From Candidatus Bathyarchaeota archaeon (GTDB lineage: Archaea > Thermoproteota > Bathyarchaeia > TCS64): DNA of 63,388 nt. This document shows, piece after piece, positions 50,860 through 60,093 of the stretch. A program made the position numbers and the translations under genes. The notes under the pieces were generated by a model. That model made no database searches and had not been told where the DNA came from. It was given only the letters and a program-made list of their open reading frames with translations. The stretch's first letter is position 1; each line of letters opens with the position of its first letter. The stretch is taken from positions 1 to 63,388 of the forward strand of contig JAOZHO010000018.1 in NCBI GenBank assembly GCA_026014875.1, read 5' to 3'.

Positions 50860-51786
50860 ATGAAGCGCATCGAGCAGATGCGTCTAAGGGCCGGGATGAC
50901 CGTCGGCGAGCTGGCCAAGGAGATGCGCCGGGCCGGGGTCATCGGCGCGGGCAGGGTCGGCAGGGCCGTCGAGATAGTAGCGGAGATGTTCTCGGACCCG
51001 GACTACACGACATTCATCACCCTCTCGGGGCCCCTGGTGCCCAGCGGGATGCGCCTCATATTCAGGGACCTCATCAGGGACGGCTACGTCGACGTCGTGG
51101 TCTCCAACGGGGCCAACCTGGTCCACGACATAGTGGAGGCCATGGGGCGGGGCCACATGATAGGTGAGGTGGACGTCGACGATCGCGTGCTCCTGGAGAA
51201 GGGTATCAACAGGGCTTACGACATTTTCATCGAGAGCGACACCTGGATCGCCTTGGAGGAGTACATCGGGGGGGTTCTCGATGATATCCCGGAGGAGGGG
51301 AGGGTCGGGGTGCCCATCCACGGGCTGATCCGGGAGATCGGCCTCAGGATCGAGGACGAGGGATCGATTCTCGGGACGGCGGCCCGGAAGGGTGTGCCCA
51401 TCTTCAGCCCGGGGTTCCTCGACTCGATGCTCGGTATCCCCCTCTGGATGTACTCTAAGAGGAGCAGGCTCGTCATCGACCCCATCAAGGACTTTGACCT
51501 CCTCGCGGAGATGGTCTACGAGGCCAAAAAGTCGGGGGCCATCATCCTGGGCGGGGGGACCCCGAAGCACCACGCCCAGTACATGAACACGCTGCGGGAG
51601 GGGCTCGACGCGGCGGTGCAGATCAGCTCGGCCCGTGTGGATGATGGGAGCCTGAGCGGTGCGCCATTGAAGGAGTCGGTGAGCTGGGGGAAGCTGAAGG
51701 GGGACAAGTCTTCCACGATATTCGGGGACGTCACCATCGTGTTTCCCCTCATTGTGGCGGCTGCCCTCGAGAAGATAGAGGGTTAG
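50860..51786 (+). CDS. dys: Deoxyhypusine synthase
   Basis: A 308-residue NAD-dependent enzyme transferring the 4-aminobutyl group of spermidine to aIF5A. The active-site Lys lies in LSGAPLKESVSWGKLKGDKS. Other motifs are TLSGPLVPSGMRLIFRDLIRDGYVDVVVSNGANLVHD and AIILGGGTPKHH. It is directly downstream of its substrate's gene, so both are probably expressed together. Confidence 0.96.
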   Translation: MKRIEQMRLRAGMTVGELAKEMRRAGVIGAGRVGRAVEIVAEMFSDPDYTTFITLSGPLVPSGMRLIFRDLIRDGYVDVVVSNGANLVHDIVEAMGRGHMIGEVDVDDRVLLEKGINRAYDIFIESDTWIALEEYIGGVLDDIPEEGRVGVPIHGLIREIGLRIEDEGSILGTAARKGVPIFSPGFLDSMLGIPLWMYSKRSRLVIDPIKDFDLLAEMVYEAKKSGAIILGGGTPKHHAQYMNTLREGLDAAVQISSARVDDGSLSGAPLKESVSWGKLKGDKSSTIFGDVTIVFPLIVAAALEKIEG

Positions 51787-51878
51787 ATCCCCAGTTCATC
51801 GTTCCTGTTCTCAGTCCCCAGATTCATTCAGGATTCATTTCGAGAAGCTAAAATAATGAAAAGAGAGTACTGAGAACC

Positions 51879-52883
51879 ATGGGCGATGCATCACCAAAGG
51901 TGAAGGTAGCCGTCGTACAGGCCTCCCCCATCCTCTTTAATCGCGAAGCGACGGTCGAGAAGGCGCTTCATCTGGTCTCTGAAGCCGCGGAGAATGGGTC
52001 TAAACTGATTCTCTTTCCGGAGGCTTTCATCCCAGCATATCCCCGAGGATTGAGTTTCGGCACCGTCGTAGGCAGTCGAAAACCCGAGGGCCGTCTAACC
52101 TGGGAGAGATATTGGGCGAACTCGGTGGACGTACCCGGACCCACCACCGATAGAATAGGGGAAGCAGCGCGTCAAGCCAACGCATACCTGGCGATGGGTG
52201 TGATTGAAAGGGACAGCCAGTACAGCCGAGGTACACTATACTGCACGCTGCTCTATTTCGGCCCCGATGGTCGGTTGTTGGGCAAGCATAGGAAAATCAT
52301 GCCCACTGGGGCAGAGCGTCTGATATGGGGCGCTGGAGACGGGAGCACTTTAACCGTGATCAAGACTGAGATCGGGACCATCGGCGGATTGATCTGCTGG
52401 GAAAATTACATGCCCTTGGCCAGGACCTTCATGTATAGCAAGGGAGTCGAGATCTATCTCGCCCCCACGGCCGACGCTCGAGAACGGTGGCAGAGTACGC
52501 TTCAGCATATCGCCTTGGAGGGACGCTGTTTCGTCCTAGGCTGCAACCAGTACGTGACCAAGAGCATGTACCCCGCAGATCTGGAGGGGATCGAAGACCT
52601 TGAAGGGCTACCCGAGGAGATATGCCGGGGTGGAAGCGTTATCATCTCTCCCCTAGGCGAGGTATTAGCAGGGCCCCTCTACGGCGGAGAGGGCATCCTG
52701 TACGCCGATCTAGATCTCGCTCAAGTGGTGCGAAGCCGCTTCGACTTCGACGCCGTCGGTCATTATTCTCGACCAGATATTTTTCAACTACACGTCGACG
52801 AACGCTCTAAGCCATCGGTTCTCTCAAATGAAATAGACCAGTTTAAATCGCCCCCGGAATTCGATGAAACGGAAAAAAAGTAG
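51879..52883 (+). CDS. Nitrilase
   Basis: A 334-residue carbon-nitrogen hydrolase with catalytic Glu (LILFPEAFIPAYPRG), Lys (GKHRKIMPTGAERLIWGAGDGSTL) and Cys (GGLICWENYMPLARTFM). The AERLIWG pattern and length match branch-1 nitrilases, which convert nitriles directly to acids and ammonia. Base composition is less GC-rich than its neighbours, hinting at transfer. It starts at ATG 51879 after AATAATGAAAAGAG. It stands beside amidohydrolase and creatininase genes. Confidence 0.92.
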   Translation: MGDASPKVKVAVVQASPILFNREATVEKALHLVSEAAENGSKLILFPEAFIPAYPRGLSFGTVVGSRKPEGRLTWERYWANSVDVPGPTTDRIGEAARQANAYLAMGVIERDSQYSRGTLYCTLLYFGPDGRLLGKHRKIMPTGAERLIWGAGDGSTLTVIKTEIGTIGGLICWENYMPLARTFMYSKGVEIYLAPTADARERWQSTLQHIALEGRCFVLGCNQYVTKSMYPADLEGIEDLEGLPEEICRGGSVIISPLGEVLAGPLYGGEGILYADLDLAQVVRSRFDFDAVGHYSRPDIFQLHVDERSKPSVLSNEIDQFKSPPEFDETEKK

Positions 52884-52919
52884 AAACATTTGAATAGGAA
52901 TAACCTACGCGCCGGGAAT

Positions 52920-53081
52920 TCAGGCGAGGAACTCTAGCGCGTTGCCCCCGATGATGAGGGGCACGTCCTTCTCACCGTACTCCCAGATCTCGTACTCCTC
53001 TTTCTCCCGGTGCCCCTGATCGCTCGTCCTGTAGAGGTGGATGTGGGCGTCGACGATCTCGGTGCTCAATTTTGTCGACAC
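52920..53081 (-). pseudogene. Amidohydrolase-family remnant with internal deletion
   Basis: A 53-codon frame from GTG 53081. The start, EIVDAHIHLYRTSDQGHREK and EEYEIWEYGEKDVP, is the metal-binding N terminus of an amidohydrolase_2 protein (DxHxH). It then joins directly to the C-terminal tail of such proteins (LIIGGNALEFLA, as in xxILGxNAxxLLG). About 230 middle residues are missing, so it is a deletion derivative, not functional. Confidence 0.65.
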
Positions 53082-53160
53082 ACCATTTGATTGCATCTAT
53101 CAAAGTTCTCGCGGTGCCCGAGCCCAGATTATTTAGACTAGGTTCCGGCTACTGGTAACC

Positions 53161-53676
53161 ATGGAATCCGGTAAATTCGAGTCTGCAGAGGACGAGCTGG
53201 CTTATGCGAAGGACGAGTGGAGCACCCTCTACGCGATGATGTACTACCACCTGGCCAAGGAGTTCGCGGCGCTCGGGGAGGAGGGGGAGGCGGCCCTCAG
53301 GCGGGGGATCAGGAACTACGGTGAGGCTCGAGGCGCTAGGCTCAGCAAGAGACACGTTGAGGCGGGTCTACCGATCACAATGGAGACCCTCTTCACCAAC
53401 TACGACCTCCCCGGGGACAACCAGAGCAGGCGCAGGCAGGTCAAGCTGACGGAGGACGAGCGGGAGTCCTACACCCTGGTCTGCGGCCTAGAGAGGGTCT
53501 GGGCCTCCGAGGGGGGCGACGAGGGGGACCGCCTCGGCAGCATCTACTGCGACGAGTTCCACCAGGCGATGTGGGGCACATACAAGGAGGGCACCGTGGT
53601 CGAGCTCCCCGAGCTGCTCACGAAGGGGGACCCTCACTGCCACTTCGTGGTCTACCGCCGAAAGGACGAAGGCTGA
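53161..53676 (+). CDS. L-2-amino-thiazoline-4-carboxylate hydrolase-like protein
   Basis: A 171-residue protein of the ATC hydrolase family: DEWSTLYAMMYYHLAKEFAALGEEGEAALRRGIRNYGEARGARL and a C-terminal half ending GTVVELPELLTKGDPHCHFVVYRRKDEG. Cys/His in SIYCDEFHQAMWG and DPHCHF match the family's conserved residues. It might open amino-thiazoline rings or act on a related amide; the substrate is unproven. Neighbours also hydrolyse C-N bonds. Confidence 0.8.
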   Translation: MESGKFESAEDELAYAKDEWSTLYAMMYYHLAKEFAALGEEGEAALRRGIRNYGEARGARLSKRHVEAGLPITMETLFTNYDLPGDNQSRRRQVKLTEDERESYTLVCGLERVWASEGGDEGDRLGSIYCDEFHQAMWGTYKEGTVVELPELLTKGDPHCHFVVYRRKDEG

Positions 53677-53701
53677 CCGCCGGTTTAGAGACCCCAGACG
53701 A

Positions 53702-54517
53702 TTAGAGGGCCTCGGCGAAGAAGGCCTTCAACAGCTCCTCGATGGGCTTCCCCATAGCGTAGACGTTGTGCTCCACATCCGGGAAGATGTTGAGCTCCAC
53801 GACGCCTCCTGCGGCCTCGAGGGCAGCCGCTAGGGGCTTGGCGTTGGTCTCCGTCGGGATGTTAGCGTCCTTGAAGCCGTGGTAGATCGCTGTCCGGGGG
53901 AGGGGTGCACCGGGTTTCAGGGCTTGGAGTCTCAGCATGGGGTCATACGGATGAACCTTCGCGACGGCCTCGTCATCAGGGGTGTCCTCGGGGAGGCCGT
54001 AGGCCCTGATGCACGGGGCCTTGAACTTCTGCTCCCGGATCACGGCGGTGAGGTTCGCGACGGCCTGCATCACCGCGGCGGCCTTCACCTTCCCGGCGAG
54101 GGGCCCCAGCACAGAGTTCCAGATCAGGGCTCCCCCCAGGCCTCCGCCCATGAGCCCCGTTCGGGATGCGTCGACTCCGGGGCACTCCTCGAGGGCCTCG
54201 TAGAGGGCGGCGTTCGCGGCGACGGAGTCTGGGTTTCCCCAGTGGTCCCCGCAGGCGTGGGAGCCCGCTATGGCGCAGCGTCCTCCGGCCATGACTGCCC
54301 TCAGGTACGCCGTTTTGGACTCGGTGTCCAGCCAGTCTGACTCCCCGTCCCTCACATAGCCCCGGGCCCCGTGATGGTGGATCACCACCGGCACAGGCTC
54401 ACCGTTCCTGTAGCTTGCAGGGGTCCAGAGGTAGCACCACTCGCCCCCGGCCTTGAAGAAGACCTTCTGCTCCCCGTCCTTCAGGGGTGGAATCGCGGTC
54501 ATAGAATCACTGATCAT
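53702..54517 (-). CDS. Alpha/beta hydrolase
   Basis: A 271-residue hydrolase. VPVVIHHHGARGYV supplies the oxyanion segment. The nucleophile region reads GLMGGGLGGALIWNSVLG, where the usual GxSxG Ser appears replaced by Gly in MGGGLGG, which is odd. DVEHNVYAMG holds the catalytic His and FKDANIPTETNAK the acidic residue. Homologues include dienelactone-hydrolase and S9-like proteins. Activity is uncertain given the nucleophile. Confidence 0.75.
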   Translation of the reverse strand: MISDSMTAIPPLKDGEQKVFFKAGGEWCYLWTPASYRNGEPVPVVIHHHGARGYVRDGESDWLDTESKTAYLRAVMAGGRCAIAGSHACGDHWGNPDSVAANAALYEALEECPGVDASRTGLMGGGLGGALIWNSVLGPLAGKVKAAAVMQAVANLTAVIREQKFKAPCIRAYGLPEDTPDDEAVAKVHPYDPMLRLQALKPGAPLPRTAIYHGFKDANIPTETNAKPLAAALEAAGGVVELNIFPDVEHNVYAMGKPIEELLKAFFAEAL

Positions 54518-54600
54518 GCGTTGGTTTGTGGAGATAAAACAGTTGGCTGCCCGCGTTCATGTTAAGAACACCGTTGACGAGAACAAGGAACGGTGTTTGA

Positions 54601-55365
54601 ATGGTTCAGCTGGCTGAGAAGTCGTGGCCCGAGGCCGGGAAGATATTCGAGGAGAATGATGTTGCGATCCTCCCGGTGGGGAGCACGGAGCAGCACGGCC
54701 CCCACAACCCCCTGGGGACCGACCACCTCGTCGCCGCGAGGATGGCATTCGAGGTGGGGGAGAGGACCGGGGTACCGGTGCTCCCGGTCGTCCCGGTGGG
54801 GGTCTCGGTTCACCACAGGCAGTTCCCGGGGTCCCTCTGGGTGCCCCCCGATGCCTTCAGGGGCTACGTGAGGGCCATCGCTCTGGCTGCCGCGAGCCAC
54901 GGGGTCAAGAAGTTTCTGGTGATCAACGGCCACGGGGGGAATACTCCTAGTCTCATGGAGGTCGCCGGGGAGCTTCGCAGGGAGCACGGGGTCTTCGCGG
55001 CGGTCGCCTCCGCTTTCCCTCCGATGGATGGCCACGCCGGGGAGGGGGAGACCAGCGCCAACCTCTACTTCCACGGCCACCTCGTGGATATGTCAAAGGC
55101 CGTGGACACGAAGCAGAACGAGAAGCTGGGGGGCCTCAAGGTGGAGGGTTTCAACTTCGTCTACCCGGGGAGGTTCGCATGGGACACCCTGGACCTGAGC
55201 CCCACGGGGGTGTTGGGGAGCGCCGGGGCTATTATCCGGGCCACCACCGCCTCCGAGGAGAAGGGACGGGATCTCATGGAGCCCTACATCGACGAGCTCT
55301 GCGCCCTGATGGAGGAACTGAAGAAGGCGGACATCGAGGGGCTGTTGCCCAAGCCCCACAAGTGA
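54601..55365 (+). CDS. Creatininase family protein
   Basis: A 254-residue metalloamidohydrolase. Motifs: VAILPVGSTEQHGPHNPLGTDHLVAARMA (Glu, His, Asp ligands), GVSVHHRQFPGS, INGHGGNTPSLMEVAGELR and MDGHAGEGETSANLYF (Glu ligand). Family members hydrolyse cyclic amides or formamides (creatininase, MftE, ArfB). The substrate is unknown. Divergent from the alpha/beta hydrolase gene across an 83-base gap. Confidence 0.92.
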   Translation: MVQLAEKSWPEAGKIFEENDVAILPVGSTEQHGPHNPLGTDHLVAARMAFEVGERTGVPVLPVVPVGVSVHHRQFPGSLWVPPDAFRGYVRAIALAAASHGVKKFLVINGHGGNTPSLMEVAGELRREHGVFAAVASAFPPMDGHAGEGETSANLYFHGHLVDMSKAVDTKQNEKLGGLKVEGFNFVYPGRFAWDTLDLSPTGVLGSAGAIIRATTASEEKGRDLMEPYIDELCALMEELKKADIEGLLPKPHK

Positions 55366-55450
55366 CCCGGGTCGGGCAGGTACGCTGATCTCCGGAAGAT
55401 GATCGTAAGAGGAAAGAAGGGAGTCTCCCGATGGACTCCTATACGACTTT

Positions 55451-55954
55451 TTACCGTTTCTTGGGGACGCTCAGGGAGTCCCAGTCCCTCACCCTGAAAT
55501 GCTTGGCCAGCAAGACGATCTGCCCCACGTGCACCGCGTAGTGGCGGTATTGGCCGTTCAGAACCTCCATCAGCGTGGAGTCCTTCCCCATGAGAGTCAT
55601 GGTGCCTGTCAGGTCTTCCACCTTCAGCCCGTCGAGGGTCTTGAAGACTGCGCTCCACGCCTCGTTCCACCGCTCGGTCACGGCCTTCCTGGTGTCCTCA
55701 TCGGTGAGGGTGAACTCGAGGTCCCTGTGCCTCGCGGGCCACTCCTCGGCGGGTGCCAGGGGGCTGGTCCAGAGGGTTGTCATGTTCCCGGAGACGTGTT
55801 TCATGAGGATCGTGATGCTGTTGCTCTCCTCGTCTATCTCGATGGGGAACTCCTCGTCCTTCACCTGGGACAGGGCTCTGTCCGCCAGGGTCTTGAGACC
55901 GCGAAACTGTTGTCTCATGTCTTTCAGATAAATGGCTGCAACTTTTTCACTCAT
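55451..55954 (-). CDS. DUF1572/DinB-like protein
   Basis: A 167-residue four-helix-bundle protein of the DinB/YfiT superfamily. Metal-type His are visible in LMKHVSGNMTTLW, in the middle region and in YRHYAVHVGQIVLLAKHF, the DUF1572 pattern. Related proteins are thiol-dependent or metal-binding transferases; role unknown. The last residues are SLSVPKKR. A single gene between convergent and divergent neighbours. Confidence 0.85.
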   Translation of the reverse strand: MSEKVAAIYLKDMRQQFRGLKTLADRALSQVKDEEFPIEIDEESNSITILMKHVSGNMTTLWTSPLAPAEEWPARHRDLEFTLTDEDTRKAVTERWNEAWSAVFKTLDGLKVEDLTGTMTLMGKDSTLMEVLNGQYRHYAVHVGQIVLLAKHFRVRDWDSLSVPKKR

Positions 55955-56019
55955 CTTGATTCACTCACCCAACCCCTGCTAGAATCTAAACATTTCGTTA
56001 AGTGGCATCAGGTGTCGGG

Positions 56020-56364
56020 TTATTTCTCTATCCTCTGGGGCCCATCCCAGTAGAACAGGATGATCGCCTCCTTGGTGCATTTGGAGGCTCCATGCTTCTC
56101 CCCTTTTGGGGTATGGGTGAAAACGCCGTCCATGGGGGTTCTGACGCCGTCGGGGGACTCGATTTCGCCTGTGAGGCAGTAGATGAGCTGGTTTGCCTCG
56201 GGATGGCTGTGTATCTCGTCGGCCACCCCTACGGGGAATTTCAGCAGTGCCATCATGGCCCCCGTCTCCTCGTCTCTCCAGAGCACCTTCTGCTTCACGT
56301 CGGTCAGGTAGTAGCCTCTGGGAGGGTCTTCCCACTCGATTCCCTTCGTGTCTACTATCAGCAT
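56020..56364 (-). CDS. Cupin-domain protein
   Basis: A 114-residue single cupin: motif 1 FPVGVADEIHSHPEANQLIYCLTGEIESPDG and motif 2 GVFTHTPKGEKHGASKCTKEAIILFYWDG. Metal-binding His/Glu are present (HSHPEANQ, Glu in GEIES region, H in EKHG). Small cupins of this kind are often isomerases, dioxygenases or sensor domains; the substrate is unknown. Confidence 0.88.
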   Translation of the reverse strand: MLIVDTKGIEWEDPPRGYYLTDVKQKVLWRDEETGAMMALLKFPVGVADEIHSHPEANQLIYCLTGEIESPDGVRTPMDGVFTHTPKGEKHGASKCTKEAIILFYWDGPQRIEK

Positions 56365-56530
56365 TCACATTTCCTCCGTTTGGATCACTTGGAGAGATCC
56401 GGAAAAACATGGAAAAGGTTTGCCTTTCCACCTCTTCCGAATAGCGACACATGAGGGAGCACTTGATCTAATAATGCGATTTGATGTGTGGCTCCTCTCC
56501 ATTTTCGGGTCTGCGTGCATGTGTCCGTGT

Positions 56531-57298
56531 CTAAAGCGTTTTTATTTCCTCTCCATCCATCAAGGCGACCACTTCGATATACGGGTCAATGCCTGACGTC
56601 CGGATTTTTCGACCCAGCACCTCATCAACCTGGAAAACACCCGACGGATTATCCATATGCACCAGGATACGGACGGTGTTCTCGTTCCCCTGCTCTATCT
56701 CAACCCTCTTGATGGAGAGCGCGGATAAGGCGTGGATATCCACTTTCCCCGCGTTATATGGTACGCGCGCCCTCCCTTCCGCCATGTCCGTTCCGTCCCC
56801 CACGGTGATCGCGCCGGCCTCCAGGGTCAGGCAGTCGGCATCGTCGTCGTGGGCGAAGATGGAGTGGAGGATCTCCTGCCTTATCCTGAGGGCGAGGTCC
56901 TCGTCGGGGGTCACCTCGGCGAGGAGCCTGTCCAAGATGGGGCGGGCGATTATGCACCCGTGTAGGTGATGGTCTACTCTGTGAATCGAGTTCCCGATGT
57001 CGTGGAGATAGGCTCCGCAGAGGACGATGATCCGGGCGTCTACGTTGGAGATTCCGCTTTGCTCCGTGTTGCGCTCCACTTTATGGGTTAAAAGGTCGAA
57101 TATCTCCAGTGCGCTGCCCGCCGTTATCCTGGAGTGGACGACCCCGTGGTCGTTGTACTTCAGGCGGTTGACGGTCATCACGTTGGACATGTGGAGGCAG
57201 CCCTGGACCTCGGGGTCGTTCTCCAGGAGATGAAACATCCGCTTGACGCGGGGCTCCCCCAGATGGGAATAAACGAGGTCGGTGGATACTTGGGGCAT
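56531..57298 (-). CDS. HD-domain phosphohydrolase
   Basis: About 255 residues from ATG 57298 (MPQVSTDLVYSHLGEPRVKRMF); GAGAGG precedes it. HD signature: NRLKYNDHGVVHSRITAGSALEIFDLL, then VLCGAYLHDIGNSIHRVDHHLHGCIIARPIL and IRQEILHSIFAHDDDADCLTLEAGAI. The double-His pattern fits a metal-dependent phosphohydrolase, possibly on nucleotides. The C-terminal 90 residues form an extra beta-rich domain. An upstream extension of 45 codons is not protein-like. Confidence 0.87.
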   Translation of the reverse strand: MPQVSTDLVYSHLGEPRVKRMFHLLENDPEVQGCLHMSNVMTVNRLKYNDHGVVHSRITAGSALEIFDLLTHKVERNTEQSGISNVDARIIVLCGAYLHDIGNSIHRVDHHLHGCIIARPILDRLLAEVTPDEDLALRIRQEILHSIFAHDDDADCLTLEAGAITVGDGTDMAEGRARVPYNAGKVDIHALSALSIKRVEIEQGNENTVRILVHMDNPSGVFQVDEVLGRKIRTSGIDPYIEVVALMDGEEIKTL

Positions 57299-57496
57299 GT
57301 CTTTTCCTCTCTGCTGTTCGGACTCGGCGCGTCCGGCAGTGAATACGCGTGGCGTGCCATGGTTATCTCTTTCCATTCGCATGCATGCAGGTCGCCGGTC
57401 TACGAGCCAGAGTGAAGCCTTCAAATCGTTCACGATAATCCAAGGGCCGCAAGCCCCTTACCCGGGCTCGTTTTTTCCATGCTTGTGGGACGGTCT

Positions 57497-58603
57497 TCAG
57501 GTCTCGCCGGTGGACAGGTATCTCCCTATCTGGTCGGGGGTCATGTCCTTCATTCCGAGTTTCTCGGCGGAGACGCCCTCCTCCCAGTACATGGTCCCTA
57601 TGACGAGCTGAGCGAGGCTGACCATGGTGTCGATGGCCGGGGTGGGTATCCCCAGCTGGTCTCCGAGGGTCGAGATGAACACGTAGCCGTACATGATGTC
57701 CTCGCCGAATGCGGTCTTGGCTGCGAACTCATCCAGGGTGAGGCCGGGCCTCCAGGACCGGTGGCTGGCGAAGCTGCTGTAGACCTCGTACATCGTCTCC
57801 CCGTGGACCCCGTACTGGCCGTACTCCATCTTGAGGACCTCGGGCTTGGGCAGGAGCTCGATCCCCAGGGCTTTCCCGACGGCGATCCTCTCCTTGTCGA
57901 GGGCGTCCATTACGGCGGCGACTTTGGGGGTCATAAGTGTCCCGTAGAACTCGAGGTCGCCTCCGGTCTTCTCCCAGGTGCCCGTGTTGAGGAGGGCTGG
58001 GGGGACGTGGACCTGGAGGTTGGGGTTGGTGAGGCTTGTGTAGAGGACGCTCTCGGCCGCCTCACAGTTAGGGTAGAACTCGGAGACGACCCTCATCATC
58101 TCCGGGGTCCTGTTCCCCGGCATCGCCGCCGCCCAGAGATGGGCTTTGACGCCGTAGACGTTCATCACCCCGGGCTCGACCGGCTTCACGAAGTAGGGGA
58201 GTATGGCCCCCTCGCCCAGGATGGCGTCCTGGGGCGCGGTCTCTTTGAAATTCGGGTATGCCCTGAGGGCTGCGAGGTACGAGGACCAGTTCAGTATTAT
58301 CTGCCCCGGCTCCATGTACTTCGCTGCCTCGCCTATGAACTTATCGGCGCCGTAGGCTCTTATCGCGAGGAAGATCGCGTCGGCTCCTTCGATTGCCTCG
58401 GCCATGTCGGTGGTGATGACATCGGGCTTCACCTTCCCCTCCAGGTTTCCTATGGCCTCGATGCTGCCTCTCTCTTGGATGGCTTTGAGGTTTCTGTCGT
58501 ACTCGGGGAAGTCGAATATGTTCACTTTGAATCCTTTCATCCCGAGGTCGACGGCCATGGTCATTCCCCCGCTTCCGCAGCCCAGAATCGCGGCTCTTTT
58601 CAT
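57497..58603 (-). CDS. NAD/NADP octopine/nopaline dehydrogenase family protein
   Basis: About 368 residues from ATG 58603: Rossmann KRAAILGCGSGGMTMAVDLGMKGFKVNIFDFPEYDRNL, then IEGADAIFLAIRAYGADKFIGE. A C-terminal helical opine-dehydrogenase domain (about 185-350) contains GEDIMYGYVFISTLGDQLGIPTPAIDTMVSLAQLV. Opine-type or 2-hydroxyacid/imine reductase activity is expected; the substrate is unknown. It ends STGET. Confidence 0.87.
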   Translation of the reverse strand: MKRAAILGCGSGGMTMAVDLGMKGFKVNIFDFPEYDRNLKAIQERGSIEAIGNLEGKVKPDVITTDMAEAIEGADAIFLAIRAYGADKFIGEAAKYMEPGQIILNWSSYLAALRAYPNFKETAPQDAILGEGAILPYFVKPVEPGVMNVYGVKAHLWAAAMPGNRTPEMMRVVSEFYPNCEAAESVLYTSLTNPNLQVHVPPALLNTGTWEKTGGDLEFYGTLMTPKVAAVMDALDKERIAVGKALGIELLPKPEVLKMEYGQYGVHGETMYEVYSSFASHRSWRPGLTLDEFAAKTAFGEDIMYGYVFISTLGDQLGIPTPAIDTMVSLAQLVIGTMYWEEGVSAEKLGMKDMTPDQIGRYLSTGET

Positions 58604-59115
58604 CCCATTCACACCAATCGTTTCTAATCTTGAAATTTTTAATATAAACATGAGCACTTATGGTAAATTTTATAATTGAAACGGGCTAAATAAGGGCTTC
58701 TTACCAGAGATACTCGCAGGCCTCACCCGACGTGGTGAATTTAACTATTTGTGAAACTTCTGTGAGGCCTGAGGGCATCTCTGAGGCAAGCATTATGTGC
58801 TGCCAGTATATGTTCAACAGCTCCGGTTTGCACCGCGCGCGCAATAAGTTTGGTGCAAAATAGTTGTAATGTTTTTGTCTAGTGAATCAAGTATCCTCAG
58901 CGCCCTAGTCAAACAATGAGACTTTAAACCGGGTCCGGGACTTGGAGACCGTTTAAAGCGTCCGGGTCCGGTTCAGAGGTTCCCGCGCGCGCACGATAAA
59001 CACATATTAAGAGGCCCTTGCTTAAAATGGGTGATTCTGAAGGGGTTTTTTGAAGTCTGCCGAACTGCCTGAGATAACCATTGACGCAATCCCTTCGTAG
59101 AGTATATTTAGAGTA
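58604..59115. other. Intergenic region with inverted and direct repeats upstream of tfb
   Basis: About 510 bases with no supported gene. It contains a 10-base inverted repeat CAGGCCTCAC (58717-58726) and GTGAGGCCTG (58762-58771) with a 35-base loop, the direct pair CCGGGTCCGG near 58929 and 58962, a TTTAAAG TATA-like element near 58952, and GCGCGC runs at about 58836 and 58984. It may be the regulatory region of tfb. Confidence 0.5.
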
Positions 59116-60093
59116 GTGAAACGCGGGTTCCCAGATGGGACTCCAAAACTAGCGAAGAAAGGGAGTAGCGGCATGATCAAAAGTGAGAAAATCACGGTTT
59201 GCCCAGAGTGCGGCAACAACGATCTGATCCGGGACTACGAGGCTGGGGAGCTTGTCTGCGAGGGTTGTGGCATGGTTGTCTCATCCGAACTCTTTTCCTA
59301 CGGCCCAGAATGGAGAGCCTTCAACCTCGAGCAACGGGAGAAAAGAACCAGGGTGGGCGCGCCCCTGACTTGGACGATCCACGACAAGGGCCTCTCCACC
59401 ATCATCGACTGGACGGGAAGGGACATCTACGGCCGGGGGCTCAAGCCCGAGCAGAGGGCTCAGGCGTATCGCCTCAGGAAGTGGAACCGCCGGTCTAAGG
59501 TATCGGGGGCCAGCGAGAGGAACCTCGCGTACGCCCTCTCGGAGCTAACCAAGATAGCGTACAAGCTCAATCTACCCAAGAACGTCCTCGAGACGGCCTC
59601 GGTGATCTACCGCCAGGTCGTCAGGAAACGGCTCATCAGAGGCCGCTCCATCCAGGGAGTGGCCGCCGCCTCGATCTACATGGCATGCCGCCAATGCAAT
59701 GTCATCCGCACCCTCGAGGAGGTGGGAAAAGCCGCGAACATCACGAAGAAAGAGAGCGGCCGTAACTACAGATTCCTTCTCCGAAAGCTAGAGACCCGAG
59801 TTCCCCCGGTCGAGGCGAAGAGCTACGTCTCCAAATTCGTGAACCAACTCACGCTCTCGGGGAACGTCGAGAACCTAGCGATGCAGATCTTGGAACAGGC
59901 TGTGGCGATGAGGCTCACGAGTGGTAGAGGGCCGGCGGGGATCGCAGCCGCCGCAACCTATATCGCCAGTCTCCTCACAAACGAGCGCCGCACCCAGGGC
60001 GAGATCGCCAGGGGCGCCCAAGTCACAGAGGTCACCATCAGGAACAGGTACAAGGAGCTCACCCAAAAGCTCTCAATCGAGATGGACCTCTGA
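59116..60093 (+). CDS. tfb: Transcription initiation factor TFB
   Basis: A 325-residue TFIIB homologue that recruits RNA polymerase to TBP-bound promoters. N-terminal zinc ribbon: VCPECGNNDLIRDYEAGELVCEGCG. The B-finger/linker region contains SSELFSYGPEWRAFNLEQREKRTRVGAPLT. Two cyclin repeats follow (about 125-225 and 230-320). It starts at GTG 59116 or ATG 59173. The GCGCGC-flanked leader suggests regulated expression. Confidence 0.96.
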   Translation: MKRGFPDGTPKLAKKGSSGMIKSEKITVCPECGNNDLIRDYEAGELVCEGCGMVVSSELFSYGPEWRAFNLEQREKRTRVGAPLTWTIHDKGLSTIIDWTGRDIYGRGLKPEQRAQAYRLRKWNRRSKVSGASERNLAYALSELTKIAYKLNLPKNVLETASVIYRQVVRKRLIRGRSIQGVAAASIYMACRQCNVIRTLEEVGKAANITKKESGRNYRFLLRKLETRVPPVEAKSYVSKFVNQLTLSGNVENLAMQILEQAVAMRLTSGRGPAGIAAAATYIASLLTNERRTQGEIARGAQVTEVTIRNRYKELTQKLSIEMDL

